A stretch of DNA of 64,000 nucleotides from Hyphomicrobiales bacterium. Lineage in GTDB: Bacteria > Pseudomonadota > Alphaproteobacteria > Rhizobiales > Rhodobiaceae. Below, piece by piece: positions 28,989 to 38,010 of this stretch; position 1 is the stretch's first letter, and each line of letters opens with the position of its first letter. Below the pieces are notes generated by a model. That model saw only the letters and a program-made list of their open reading frames with translations. It was not told the origin of the DNA and did no database searches. Where the stretch lies: assembly GCA_002869065.1 (NCBI GenBank), contig PKTR01000003.1, forward strand, positions 323,292 to 387,291. Direction: 5' to 3'. The position numbers and the translations under genes are program-made.

Positions 28989-29333
28989 ATCGGTTCGGTC
29001 CGCGCAGAAACGGCAAGCGCCGGCATCATCCGGCGTTTTCCTTGGTCATTAGTACAGTCTCCCGCCGACCGGCGTCGAGAGGATGACGGACGCAGGTCCA
29101 CCCCAGGTGGGCCCGGGACCTGAAAAAAGTCCTGATTCCCCGCCGCTTTTTTCGAACCTGTTGCACAGCCGCATCGCGCATGGTCTCATCATTGCCGCGA
29201 ACCCGCACCCGAAAGGCAATCCGACAGCAGTGCACTGATTCCCCACCTCCTCCCAACGGGGAAGCACGTCTGCGGTATCGATGCCTGTACGGGGCACCGG
29301 GCACGCACCTTGAGGTCACGGAGCCCTACGGCC
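28989..29333. other. 345-bp divergent promoter region (mla / dgcN)
   Basis: No gene is seen here. The region must hold the promoters of both the mla operon and dgcN. It contains a perfect CGCCGG-catcat-CCGGCG hairpin at 29018-29035 followed by TTTT (29036-29039), which would terminate plus-strand transcripts although no plus-strand gene lies just upstream. Confidence 0.5.
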
Positions 29334-30347
29334 ATGGAAATTGCCCATCCCTATCTTTTGTTCCTCGGCGACGTCGCCGACGCACTTGCCGCCAAGACCG
29401 CGCTTGGCATCGTCGACTGGCGCCGCGACTGGTGCACCGGCCAACTTCGCCTGCCCGGTTGCGCCGCCGACACCGGACTACCCGACATCACCATCGCCGA
29501 AGCGGCGGCTGCCGGCGTTCGCACCATGATCGTCGGCGCCGTCAATGCCGGCGGCGTTCTCCCTGACAACTGGGTAGGCACCATCGTCGAAGCCATCGAA
29601 GCCGGCCTCGACGTCGCCAGTGGCCTGCACATGCGGCTCGCCGACAATCCCGACATCGCAGCGGCCGCCAGCCGCCATGGCCGCCGCCTCATCGACGTGC
29701 GCCATTCGCGCGAAAGCTTCTCGGTCGGCAAGGGTATCCCCCGCTCGGGCCGCCGGCTGCTGACCGTCGGCACCGACTGCTCGGTCGGCAAGAAATACAC
29801 CGCGCTGGCGCTTGAGCGCGGCATGCGGGAGGCCGGCCTCAATGCCGATTTCTGCGCCACCGGCCAGACCGGCATCTTCATTTCCGGCCGTGGCATCGCC
29901 ATCGACGCCGTCGTCTCCGATTTCATCTCCGGCGCCGTCGAATGGCTGGCGCCGGCAGCGGACCCGGACCACTGGGACGTGATCGAGGGCCAGGGCTCGC
30001 TGTTCCACCCGTCCTTTGCCGGCGTCTCGCTCGGCCTCCTGCATGGCGCACAGGCCGACGCCTTCGTCATCTGCCACGAGCCGACCCGCCAGAACATGCG
30101 CGGCGTGCAGCACCCGCTGCCGAGCATTCGCGCCGTCATCGACCTGACCATCCAGCTTGGCAAGCGCACCAATCCGAAGATCCGTCCGGTCGGCATCGCC
30201 GTGAACACGGCAGCGCTCGACGAAGACGAGGCCCGCGCGTTGCTCGCCCGTATCGCCGAGGAACACGCCCTGCCGGCGACCGACCCGGTGCGTTTCGGCG
30301 TCGAGGAGATCGTCGCCCAAATCGCCGCGATGGGGCCGGCCGCATGA
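29334..30347 (+). CDS. dgcN: DgcN, DUF1611-family N-acetyltransferase
   Basis: The 337-residue protein matches the DUF1611/DgcN family, with a P-loop-like GTDCSVGKKYT at about residues 145-155 and the segments IEGQGSLFHPSF and CHEPTRQNMRG. DgcN is described as acting with DgcA in D-glutamate catabolism: N-acetylation, then conversion of the N-acetyl-D-glutamate. The ATG at 29334 is preferred to an in-frame TTG at 29310. It overlaps dgcA by 4 nt (ATGA). Confidence 0.87.
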   Translation: MEIAHPYLLFLGDVADALAAKTALGIVDWRRDWCTGQLRLPGCAADTGLPDITIAEAAAAGVRTMIVGAVNAGGVLPDNWVGTIVEAIEAGLDVASGLHMRLADNPDIAAAASRHGRRLIDVRHSRESFSVGKGIPRSGRRLLTVGTDCSVGKKYTALALERGMREAGLNADFCATGQTGIFISGRGIAIDAVVSDFISGAVEWLAPAADPDHWDVIEGQGSLFHPSFAGVSLGLLHGAQADAFVICHEPTRQNMRGVQHPLPSIRAVIDLTIQLGKRTNPKIRPVGIAVNTAALDEDEARALLARIAEEHALPATDPVRFGVEEIVAQIAAMGPAA

Positions 30348-31327
30348 CCCGCTCCCTGAACGTCGAACATCAAAGCTGGCCGATCACCGGTACCTTCACC
30401 ATCTCGCGCGGCACCAAGACGAGCGCCGAGGTCATCGTCGTAACGATCCGCGAAGGGCGCCATGAAGGCCACGGCGAGTGCGTGCCCTATGCCCGTTACG
30501 GCGAGACCATCGACAGCGTGGTCACGGCCATCGAGGGCGCGCGTGACGCGATCGAGGGCGGCTGCAGCCGTAAAGCCCTGCAGGATCTGCTGCCGGCCGG
30601 CGCCGCGCGCAACGCGCTCGATTGCGCCCTCCTCGACCTCGAGGCAAAGGCATCCGGCACGCCGGCCTGGCAGATCCTTGATCTCCCGGCGCCGACGGAA
30701 CTCATGACCGCCTTCACGATCAGCCTCGGGACGCCGGAAAAGATGGCCGCCGACACGGCGAAAGCGGCGGACCGGCCCCTGCTCAAGGTCAAGCTCGGTG
30801 GCGAGGGCGACGCCGCACGCATTGCCGCCATTCGTGGCGCCGCGCCGAATGCCCGCCTTATCGTCGACGCCAACGAGGCCTGGAGCGAGACGACTTTTGC
30901 CGACAACATGGCGGCCTGTGCCGCCGCCCGCGTCGAGCTGATCGAGCAACCGCTGCCGGCCGACAATGACGGCCTTCTGGCGCGCGTCGACCGTCCCGTC
31001 ACCGTCTGCGCCGACGAAAGCGTTCACGTCGCAAGCGACCTTGCCGCCCTCGCCAGCCGCTACGACGCCGTCAACATCAAGCTCGACAAATCGGGCGGCA
31101 TCACCGAGGCACGCCGCATGGTCGCCGAGGCCGACCGACTCGGCTTCAAGGTGATGATCGGCTGCATGCTGGCGACCTCGCTCGCCATGGCACCCGCCTG
31201 CCTGATCGCCGGCAAGGCCGACTTCGTCGATCTCGACGGCCCGCTGTTGCTGACCCGCGACCGCGACCCCGGCCTCGTCTTTGCGGGGTCGATCATCGCG
31301 CCGCCGAGCCGCACCCTTTGGGGCTGA
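30344..31327 (+). CDS. dgcA: DgcA, enolase-superfamily N-acetyl-D-Glu racemase / dipeptide epimerase-like
   Basis: The 327-residue protein has the enolase-superfamily catalytic set of the muconate cycloisomerase/dipeptide epimerase branch: LLKVKLG (KxK base), VDANEAW, LIEQPLP, CADES and NIKLDKSGG. Alone it would be called an L-Ala-D/L-Glu epimerase, but the translational coupling to dgcN points to the N-acetyl-D-glutamate racemase role. Possible inputs are D-glutamate from peptidoglycan turnover. Confidence 0.87.
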   Translation: MTRSLNVEHQSWPITGTFTISRGTKTSAEVIVVTIREGRHEGHGECVPYARYGETIDSVVTAIEGARDAIEGGCSRKALQDLLPAGAARNALDCALLDLEAKASGTPAWQILDLPAPTELMTAFTISLGTPEKMAADTAKAADRPLLKVKLGGEGDAARIAAIRGAAPNARLIVDANEAWSETTFADNMAACAAARVELIEQPLPADNDGLLARVDRPVTVCADESVHVASDLAALASRYDAVNIKLDKSGGITEARRMVAEADRLGFKVMIGCMLATSLAMAPACLIAGKADFVDLDGPLLLTRDRDPGLVFAGSIIAPPSRTLWG

Positions 31328-31357
31328 ACGGGGCAACCTGCAACGGAACATCCCGCC

Positions 31358-31744
31358 TTACCCCGCGATGAGGTCGACCCAGTTCTCGTGCACCCAGCCC
31401 TTGCGGCCGTCATAGGGCACGGGGCGGTCAACGGTCGAATTGCAGCTCAGACCCGGCGTATCGTAGACGATGCCGATCCACTTGCCCCGCTTGTCGAAGA
31501 TCCACACCGGATCGTCGTTGTGGAGCTCGTCGAGCTTGCGGTAGGTGCTGCCCGGACCGGAGCGAACGGCGAGGAAACCGTCGCCATCGGCCTTCAGGCC
31601 CTTGATCTTCCCCCACGCGCAGGTGTCGGTGAACTCGTCGGCATGTTCCATCACCGGAACGTCGAGCTGTTCGGCTGCGGCAGGAAGCGCCGGCAGCGCG
31701 ACCATCGCGGCGCAGGCGAAAAGAATGGCTTTCGTCGTCTTCAT
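31358..31744 (-). CDS. Secreted bacterial SH3 domain protein
   Basis: The 128-residue product has a signal peptide (residues 1-24, ALPAAA) and an SH3b-type domain (LAVRSGPGSTYRKLDELHNDDPVWIFDKRGKWIGIVY). Such domains bind peptidoglycan or other envelope partners. The ATG at 31744 has GGAG five bases upstream. It lies 44 bp downstream of the VWA gene on the same strand and is probably cotranscribed. Confidence 0.85.
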   Translation of the reverse strand: MKTTKAILFACAAMVALPALPAAAEQLDVPVMEHADEFTDTCAWGKIKGLKADGDGFLAVRSGPGSTYRKLDELHNDDPVWIFDKRGKWIGIVYDTPGLSCNSTVDRPVPYDGRKGWVHENWVDLIAG

Positions 31745-31788
31745 GGGATCTCCGGTGTTTCTTGAGGATTTCGGTGGAAACGCGATCC

Positions 31789-33561
31789 TCAAGGGATCGC
31801 CATTTCGACGCGGGTCGTGCGCCCGGCCATGACATCGAACGGCTTGGAGCGGTAGGTGCCGCCGTCATTCGCCGCCTCCATCACATAGCGGCCCGGCTCA
31901 AGCGCTTGCGTTCCCTTGGCGTAGATGTAACGGCCCGCGACCACGGACTTGCCGCCGCCATTGTCGAGCTTGAGGAAGCGCAGCTGGAAGGCGAAGAACT
32001 TGCCGCCCTTGGCCGTGACCTCGTGCTTCAACAGACCCGCATCGAGGTTGAACACCGGTTCCGCACGTTCGCCCGCGCCGACCTCGGCCGGAAAGATCCG
32101 CACGACCCGCGCGCCGCTGTTGTTGTTGAAGTCATAGACCGCCTTGACGAAATAGCTGCCGGGCTTCAGCGCGAAGCTCTTGCCGGTGAGGCCGAATTGC
32201 AGCCGGTTCTTGCCGCTCTCGGCATCGGCCTTCGATGCATAGACCTCATAATCCGTGCCCTTCGCCGCCGGACCGCCCGACCACACTGTCGCGGCGGGTT
32301 TCAGGAACCCGATGCGCATGTCGAAGCTGTGCTTGGTGGTCTGACCCGGCCGGATCTCGATCTCGGCACTCGCCTTGACCGTATCGTGGGTCGCCACGAC
32401 GCGGTAGCGGCCGGCCGGCAGCCAGGTCAGCCCGTTCGAGTGCGCGGAGACGTCGAGCGGCTTCGCCTGCGCCTTGCCGCCGGCAAACGGATAGAACTGA
32501 TAGAAGATCGGGTTGGCCGGCACGGTCTTGCGATCGGTCGCATAGGCAAACAGCGAGGCGCTACCGCCATTCAGATTGACCGCGCCAACCTGCTTGCCGT
32601 CCTTGCCAATTTCAAGGCGAGCACGGCGAACCAGCGCGCTCGAGTGATAGCGCACCGTCACATCGTAGCTGCCCGGCGCGATGGTCGGTCCATCGGAATA
32701 GAGGACGCCGAGGCCGTCATAGAGAACCTTGCCGTCCTTGCGCACATTCCAGTGCGCCTCGATGGCCGGCAGGCGGTCGCAGGAGGCGCACAGCTTCGCG
32801 TGCAGCGAAAGGGCGATCAGGCGCGCGGGCGCTGCTGCCGGTTTCGCCGGCTTCACACGCATCGGGGCTGAGACCTTGGAGTCGGACCTCGCCGGTTTGG
32901 CCGGAACAGGTTTCTGGACCTTGCGCGGCGCAGGCTTGCGCACATCGGCGAGCGTCCGGCGCAACGCGCTGTTCAACTCGCGTGCATTGTTGGCACGATA
33001 GAACTTGCCGCCGGTCTCCGTCGCGATGCATTGCAGCGCGCGGTATTCCTCCTCCGTCACGTCGAAACCGATGACGTAGGTCTTGGCAATTGCGTTGACC
33101 ATCTTGAGCGAGCGGGCGACCGCGCAAGGATCTCCTTCGCACGTCTCCAGCCCGTCGCTGACCAGCACGATTGCCGTCTGCTCGCGGCGAAAGCCGAGCT
33201 TGTTCGAGGCCCGAATCAGCGATTGCGAGATCGGCGTTTTGCCCTTCGGCGAGATGGCCCGGACCTTGGCGATCAGCGAACGCTTGTCGACCCGGCCGAC
33301 AGGACTGAGCACGGCAATATCGCGGCAATCGCCCTTGCGGCGGTGCCCGTAGGCCATCAGCCCCATATCGGTCTTCGGATCGAGATCGCGGATCAGCCCG
33401 GCCATGACATCCTTGGCGATCGTGATCTTCGGCTTGCCGTCGATCCGCCCCCACATGCTGCCAGACCCGTCGAGGATCATCATCACCCGGCTGCGTATGT
33501 CGGCCGCCTCGGCCTGAAACGGCAACGCCAAAACCAAAAGCACCATGACCAGAAAACGCAT
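31789..33561 (-). CDS. Periplasmic VWA domain protein
   Basis: The 590-residue protein has a signal peptide (residues 1-19) and an immediately following von Willebrand A domain with a perfect MIDAS (LDGSGSMWG) and SDGLETC. A Pro/Lys/Ala linker at about 210-240 leads to three or four beta-rich repeats (for example LPAGRYRVVATHDTV, LKPGSYFVKAVYDF, LEPGRYVMEAANDGG) of Ig-like or carboxypeptidase-regulatory type. It probably works in the periplasm binding metal and a protein or polysaccharide ligand. The start has a strong gaggggggat site. A CRP-type palindrome lies about 60 bp upstream. Confidence 0.87.
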   Translation of the reverse strand: MRFLVMVLLVLALPFQAEAADIRSRVMMILDGSGSMWGRIDGKPKITIAKDVMAGLIRDLDPKTDMGLMAYGHRRKGDCRDIAVLSPVGRVDKRSLIAKVRAISPKGKTPISQSLIRASNKLGFRREQTAIVLVSDGLETCEGDPCAVARSLKMVNAIAKTYVIGFDVTEEEYRALQCIATETGGKFYRANNARELNSALRRTLADVRKPAPRKVQKPVPAKPARSDSKVSAPMRVKPAKPAAAPARLIALSLHAKLCASCDRLPAIEAHWNVRKDGKVLYDGLGVLYSDGPTIAPGSYDVTVRYHSSALVRRARLEIGKDGKQVGAVNLNGGSASLFAYATDRKTVPANPIFYQFYPFAGGKAQAKPLDVSAHSNGLTWLPAGRYRVVATHDTVKASAEIEIRPGQTTKHSFDMRIGFLKPAATVWSGGPAAKGTDYEVYASKADAESGKNRLQFGLTGKSFALKPGSYFVKAVYDFNNNSGARVVRIFPAEVGAGERAEPVFNLDAGLLKHEVTAKGGKFFAFQLRFLKLDNGGGKSVVAGRYIYAKGTQALEPGRYVMEAANDGGTYRSKPFDVMAGRTTRVEMAIP

Positions 33562-33622
33562 GGCTATCCCCCCTCGCTGTCTACCTCTTTGGAAATACTA
33601 GAGGGACGGAACGAAGCCGGGA

Positions 33623-33638
33623 TGTGATCCGCATCACA
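33623..33638. promoter_or_regulatory. CRP-family binding palindrome
   Basis: TGTGATCCGCATCACA is a perfect 6+4+6 palindrome matching the CRP consensus TGTGA-N6-TCACA. It is centred about 70 bp upstream of the VWA-SH3 unit start, a typical activation distance. Which CRP/FNR-family protein binds is not known. Confidence 0.6.
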
Positions 33639-33640
33639 AT

Positions 33641-33676
33641 CGGGTTATCGGGCGGGTTATCGGGCGGGTTATCAGG
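33641..33676. repeat. Three 12-bp tandem repeats at the end of an MFS gene
   Basis: The unit cgggttatcggg is repeated three times (33641-33652, 33653-33664, 33665-33676); the third differs by one base. That third unit contains the TGA stop of the MFS gene on the minus strand. Confidence 0.85.
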
Positions 33677-34844
33677 CAGTACGCTTTTCGAGCAGCGCCG
33701 CAAGGGCGACGATCGCAAGTGCCAGCACCGACAGTCCCGCCATCACGAAATAGCCATGTACGGCGAAATCGCGATAAAGCGGCCCTGACGCCATCACCAT
33801 CGTCGCCATCGCCGCGCTCACCGCGGTCGCAGCGAGCCCCTGGCCCGTGCTCGCCAGCCTTTCCGGCAGGCTGCGGGCGACGAAATGGACGATGCCGAGA
33901 TGGGTCGCGCCGAAGGTGAAGCCGTGCAGGATCTGTACCGCGAAAACCGCCGGATAGGCCGTGACCAGCGGCAGCAGGCTCCAGCGGATGATCCCTGCGC
34001 CGGCGCCGATCGCCAGCAGGCCAAGCGGACTGACCCGCTGCAGCACCGACGCCGATGTCCAGAACAGAATGATCTCGGCGATCACGCCAACGGCCCATAG
34101 CGCGCCGATCTCGCCGCCGGAAAAGCCGATCTCCTTCCAGGCGAGCGATCCGAAGCCGTACAGAAACGCGTGGCTCGCCTGCACCAGCCCGGCCGCCGCC
34201 AGGCCCAGCACGAAAACCGGGCGCGACAATAGCTTGCGCGCCGGAATGCCCTCGTCGCTATCGTCGTGACCGCGCCGTTCGACCTTCGGCAGGAACAGAG
34301 ACATCACCGCAACCGAAGTCAGCGCCAGAACGAGAAGCAGATAGACCCGGCTGCCGCCCTCAGCCTCGACCACCGCGCCGGCGCCGATATTGGCGCAGAT
34401 GAACGAGATCGACCCCCACAGCCGCATGCGGCCGTAATTGGCGCCGTCGCGGCGGGAAACGGCAACGGCAAGCGCATCGCTCAATGGCAGGAGCGCGGTC
34501 CAGAACACCGCCATCGCCGCGATCACGGCGAGAATGCCCCAGAACCGATCGACCAGACCGATCAGCGAAAACAGCGCAACGCTGAGCACGGAATAGAGCA
34601 CCAGCGCATAACGCCGGTCGGACACCTTGTCGGCATAGAGCGAGGTGAACGGCGTAGCGATGATCCGCACCACCATGGGGGTTGCAACGACAAAGCCGAT
34701 CTCGGCTTCCGACAGGCCCTGAATCGCGAGAAACACGGGGAAGAACGGCAAATACGTGCCCTGCGCCAAAAAAATGGCGACGAAATACCCGGCCATGCGC
34801 ACCGACGATCCCGTCGGGCGTGAAAAGCTAAGCATTGCGGACAT
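33672..34844 (-). CDS. MFS transporter, MFS_1-like (HcaT/NupG-like)
   Basis: The 390-residue protein has twelve hydrophobic segments and the short-loop pattern of the MFS_1-like/phenylpropionate permease group (YFVAIFLAQGTYLPFFPVFLAIQGLSEAEIGFV, ADKVSDRRYALVLYSVLS). The substrate is not predictable. It is divergent from cheZ; its stop codon lies in a 12-bp tandem repeat array. Confidence 0.85.
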   Translation of the reverse strand: MSAMLSFSRPTGSSVRMAGYFVAIFLAQGTYLPFFPVFLAIQGLSEAEIGFVVATPMVVRIIATPFTSLYADKVSDRRYALVLYSVLSVALFSLIGLVDRFWGILAVIAAMAVFWTALLPLSDALAVAVSRRDGANYGRMRLWGSISFICANIGAGAVVEAEGGSRVYLLLVLALTSVAVMSLFLPKVERRGHDDSDEGIPARKLLSRPVFVLGLAAAGLVQASHAFLYGFGSLAWKEIGFSGGEIGALWAVGVIAEIILFWTSASVLQRVSPLGLLAIGAGAGIIRWSLLPLVTAYPAVFAVQILHGFTFGATHLGIVHFVARSLPERLASTGQGLAATAVSAAMATMVMASGPLYRDFAVHGYFVMAGLSVLALAIVALAALLEKRTA

Positions 34845-34943
34845 CCGATCCGGTTCTTAAACTTTGGCTAAAGATTCGTTCGGTAGGTTTACTGTGAGAA
34901 GGCTTACCATAGCGTCGACTTCGACAGAATAGCGGCCCAGACA

Positions 34944-36947
34944 ATGAACGAAAAACCGCTTACCCCGCTGCGCGAAGAGGATTACGAGGCCATTGAGGCC
35001 GCCGTAATGGAAACTGAACGCGGGCGTTGGTTCCTCGCCGAGTTCACGGTTCGCAACCGATCGGCCGACACGCGTATCCTGCTTGATGCCATCCAGAAAC
35101 TGGAAAAGAACATCACGCGCGATCGCGGCAGCGACGACATGGACCGGGTTCGCATGGAACTCGCGGACATGGCATCGGCCATTCAGCGCACCAAGCAGGA
35201 AATCGCCGATATTCAGGGCGACACAGCAGAGGCCGACCGCTTCACGCAGGCCGCCAACGAACTCGACGCCATCGTCAACCAGACGGAAAAAGCGACCCAG
35301 GACATCCTGAATTCCGCCGAGATGGTTCAGGAAATGGCTTGGACCCTGCGCGAGAAGAACGCCGATCCCGAAATCAGCGACACGCTCGACCACCACGCGA
35401 CCGAGATCTACACGGCCTGTTCGTTCCAGGACCTGACCGGCCAGCGGACCCGCAAGGTCGTCAATGTGCTCGCCTATCTCGAAGCGCATATCAACCGGAT
35501 GATCGACATCTGGGGTTCGGACGAGATCACCGACATCATCGAAAGCGTCGATGCCAGGCCGGAGCCGCCGCATGTCGATCCCGACGCTCATCTGCTGAAC
35601 GGCCCGCAGCTCGAAGGCCACGGCATGGACCAGTCGGCCATCGATGACCTGCTGGTCGATGCGGATTTCGATACCGGTTTTGATCCGATCGACACCTCCG
35701 ACTCCCCCTTTGGCGGAAACGATGAAAGCGACCTGGCAGCGGATGACCTCCCCGAGGCCGTCGAGACCGCAGTGGTCGAAGACACCGAACTCGCCGCCGC
35801 CGTATCCAGCGAGGACAGCTCCGTATTCGAGGGGTTGGAAGAATCTCTGGCCGGCGTCGACGCAGACGCCATCATTGCCGATGCGGCCGACACCGAATTC
35901 GACGCGGTGCCGCCGATCGCCGAAACCGCTGAGACGGAAAGCGCCAACGAAGCCGCGATCCTCGACGGACCGGCGTTGGAAAACCAGACTTCGTTCGCCG
36001 GCATGCAGGTCGATGTCGATCTGAGCGCCGAGGAGTTCGGCGAAGCCGACGTTTTCCAGACCGACAATGCGGTGCCCGTATTCGAAGAGGTGGGCGACGA
36101 CGAGGCAGACGCCTTCGCAGCCATCGCCAGCGACGAAGACGCTGCGACAAGCGAGCCCGATGTGGCTGATTTCGCCGAGGATGACTTCGCCGAGGCCGAA
36201 TTCACCAACGGCGAAACAATGCCGGATACGGTAGAAGGGGATTTCTCAGCGGCCGAACAGGATTTCGATGCGGTCGAGGAAAATGCCTCCCTTGAAGCCG
36301 ATACCTTCGAGCCGGCGGAAACCGACGAAAGCGCCGACGAGGCCGCAGCGCTGTTGTCGCAAGCCGTTGCCATCGCCGAAGTCGATGACACGCTGACCGA
36401 AACGTCCGACGTCGATATCGTCGAAGCGCATGTCGACATCGTCGAGGCCGATCTGGAGTTTGTCGAGTTCGACGAGCCTGCGCAGGATGCGTCGCAGCCG
36501 GCAGAAGCGGACGCCGACGCCGACACGATGGCCGATGCTGCGGCGATGGCCGAAATCGCCAAGTTCATCGTTGCCGAAACCAGCGACGTCGAACTGGCCG
36601 ACACGGTATCCGAGGACGACACCGCCAGTTTCGATGCAGCCGGCGAAGCCGATGTGTTCGACATCGAAGCTGGCAATGACGAAGCCGCCGATGACGACTG
36701 GGGTCTCGACGACAGCGCCGACGATTTCGCAGCGATCGATGCGGAAGATGCCATCGACGAAACGCCGGAAAGCCCGGAAACGGTCGAGCTGACCCCGGAA
36801 GCAGCGGCCCTGGAAGAGATTGTCGAGGATCCCGAAGCGCTGGTCGCCAATCTGGAAGCGATTGCCGCGATGATGGCGGAAAAGGATGACGAGGAAGATC
36901 CGACCGCGCATCTGAGCGAGGCCGAACGGATCGCCCTGTTCAGCTGA
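34944..36947 (+). CDS. CheZ-family protein phosphatase with long acidic tail
   Basis: The N-terminal about 220 residues form the CheZ-like helical domain, with FQDLTGQ placing the catalytic pair at D163 and Q167, the residues used by CheZ to dephosphorylate CheY-P. Residues about 230-667 are a low-complexity, strongly acidic Asp/Glu/Ala-rich tail, tripling the usual length of about 215 residues. No chemotaxis genes are nearby, so it may serve a non-chemotactic receiver. The ribosome site is weak. The stop abuts the convergent PLP gene with zero gap. Confidence 0.85.
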   Translation: MNEKPLTPLREEDYEAIEAAVMETERGRWFLAEFTVRNRSADTRILLDAIQKLEKNITRDRGSDDMDRVRMELADMASAIQRTKQEIADIQGDTAEADRFTQAANELDAIVNQTEKATQDILNSAEMVQEMAWTLREKNADPEISDTLDHHATEIYTACSFQDLTGQRTRKVVNVLAYLEAHINRMIDIWGSDEITDIIESVDARPEPPHVDPDAHLLNGPQLEGHGMDQSAIDDLLVDADFDTGFDPIDTSDSPFGGNDESDLAADDLPEAVETAVVEDTELAAAVSSEDSSVFEGLEESLAGVDADAIIADAADTEFDAVPPIAETAETESANEAAILDGPALENQTSFAGMQVDVDLSAEEFGEADVFQTDNAVPVFEEVGDDEADAFAAIASDEDAATSEPDVADFAEDDFAEAEFTNGETMPDTVEGDFSAAEQDFDAVEENASLEADTFEPAETDESADEAAALLSQAVAIAEVDDTLTETSDVDIVEAHVDIVEADLEFVEFDEPAQDASQPAEADADADTMADAAAMAEIAKFIVAETSDVELADTVSEDDTASFDAAGEADVFDIEAGNDEAADDDWGLDDSADDFAAIDAEDAIDETPESPETVELTPEAAALEEIVEDPEALVANLEAIAAMMAEKDDEEDPTAHLSEAERIALFS

Positions 36948-37931
36948 TCACCCGTCCTTGCCGATCGCCCTTGCCAGCATGTCCGGCTCGATATTGCCGC
37001 CCGACAGCACCACGACGACCGTCTTGCCGGCGAACGCGGCCTCGCCGGAGAGCAGGGCGCCAAGGCCGACGGCCCCGCCCGGCTCGGTCACGACCTTCAG
37101 CTCTTCCGCGGCCACACCGACCGCGCTGAGCGCGTCATCATCGCTGACCGCCAGGCCGCCCGCCACCTGATCCCGGTTGATCGCGAAGGTGTTCTCGCCC
37201 GGCGCCGCCGCGAGCAGCGCATCGCTGATCGAGCCGCCAAGTTTTTCGTTGTGTTCGCGCGCACCACTCGCGAGAGACCGGCGATGATCGTCGAAACCAG
37301 CCGGCTCCACAGCGTAGATCGCCACATCCGGCAATGCCGCTTTCAACGCCAGCCCTGAACCTGCAAGCAACCCGCCGCCGCTTGCCGGAATGAGCACTGC
37401 GTCCGGCACGACGCCGAGCGCCGCCGCCTGCGCAACGATTTCAAGCCCGACCGTCCCCTGCCCGGCGATCACGCGCGGGTCCTCGAAGGGATGGATGAAG
37501 GTCGCCCCAGTTTCCTCACCGATCGCGCGCGCAATCGCCTCGCGATCCTCGCGTACCCGGTCATACGGCACGACGCGGGCGCCGGAGCGCTCGGTACGCG
37601 CGCGCTTCAACGCCGGCGCGTCGTCGGGCATGACGATGGTGGCTGGAATGCCGAACAGCCGCGCGGCTTCGGCCACGCCCTGCGCGTGGTTGCCCGATGA
37701 GCAGGCGACGACGCCACGAGCGCGCACCTCCTCCGGGATCAGCGAAATGCAATTGTAGGCGCCGCGAAACTTGAAAGAGCCAGTGCGCTGCAGGCATTCC
37801 GCCTTGAACAGCACCCGCGCGCCGAAGCGTGCGTCGAGCGCAGCGGAAGAAAGAAGCGGCGTCTCCTGCGCCTTACCGGAAAGCCGCCCCGCAGCTGCAC
37901 GGATATCGTCCAGGGTCACCTTCGTCGCCAT
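36948..37931 (-). CDS. PLP-dependent threonine/serine dehydratase-like
   Basis: The 327-residue fold-type II enzyme has its PLP lysine K54 in GSFKFRGAYN and a glycine-rich phosphate loop PASGGGLLAGSG. It lacks the ACT regulatory domain of biosynthetic IlvA, so it is a catabolic threonine/serine dehydratase, serine racemase or hydroxyaspartate lyase relative. The ATG at 37931 has a ggaggcggtg site. It lies 80 bp downstream of agt on the same strand, but a functional link is not obvious. Confidence 0.88.
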   Translation of the reverse strand: MATKVTLDDIRAAAGRLSGKAQETPLLSSAALDARFGARVLFKAECLQRTGSFKFRGAYNCISLIPEEVRARGVVACSSGNHAQGVAEAARLFGIPATIVMPDDAPALKRARTERSGARVVPYDRVREDREAIARAIGEETGATFIHPFEDPRVIAGQGTVGLEIVAQAAALGVVPDAVLIPASGGGLLAGSGLALKAALPDVAIYAVEPAGFDDHRRSLASGAREHNEKLGGSISDALLAAAPGENTFAINRDQVAGGLAVSDDDALSAVGVAAEELKVVTEPGGAVGLGALLSGEAAFAGKTVVVVLSGGNIEPDMLARAIGKDG

Positions 37932-38010
37932 CACCGCCTCCTGCAGGTTTGCACTGGAAGGCGGGTATCAGCTTGTCCGCAGCGCAACAAGAGGCGCTGC
38001 CGGGAAGGAC

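Noticed and set aside
29351..31351. 666-codon minus-strand open frame opposite dgcN-dgcA
   Set aside because: Antisense shadow; both plus-strand genes have catalytic motifs.
34857..34871. TTAA-N7-CTAA upstream of cheZ as a CtrA box
   Set aside because: One mismatch in the 3' half; could be real but cannot be separated from chance here.
35588..37063. Serine-rich 491-codon minus-strand frame opposite cheZ
   Set aside because: The Ser runs are the complement of the GAC/GAA/GCC-rich acidic tail; not a real protein.
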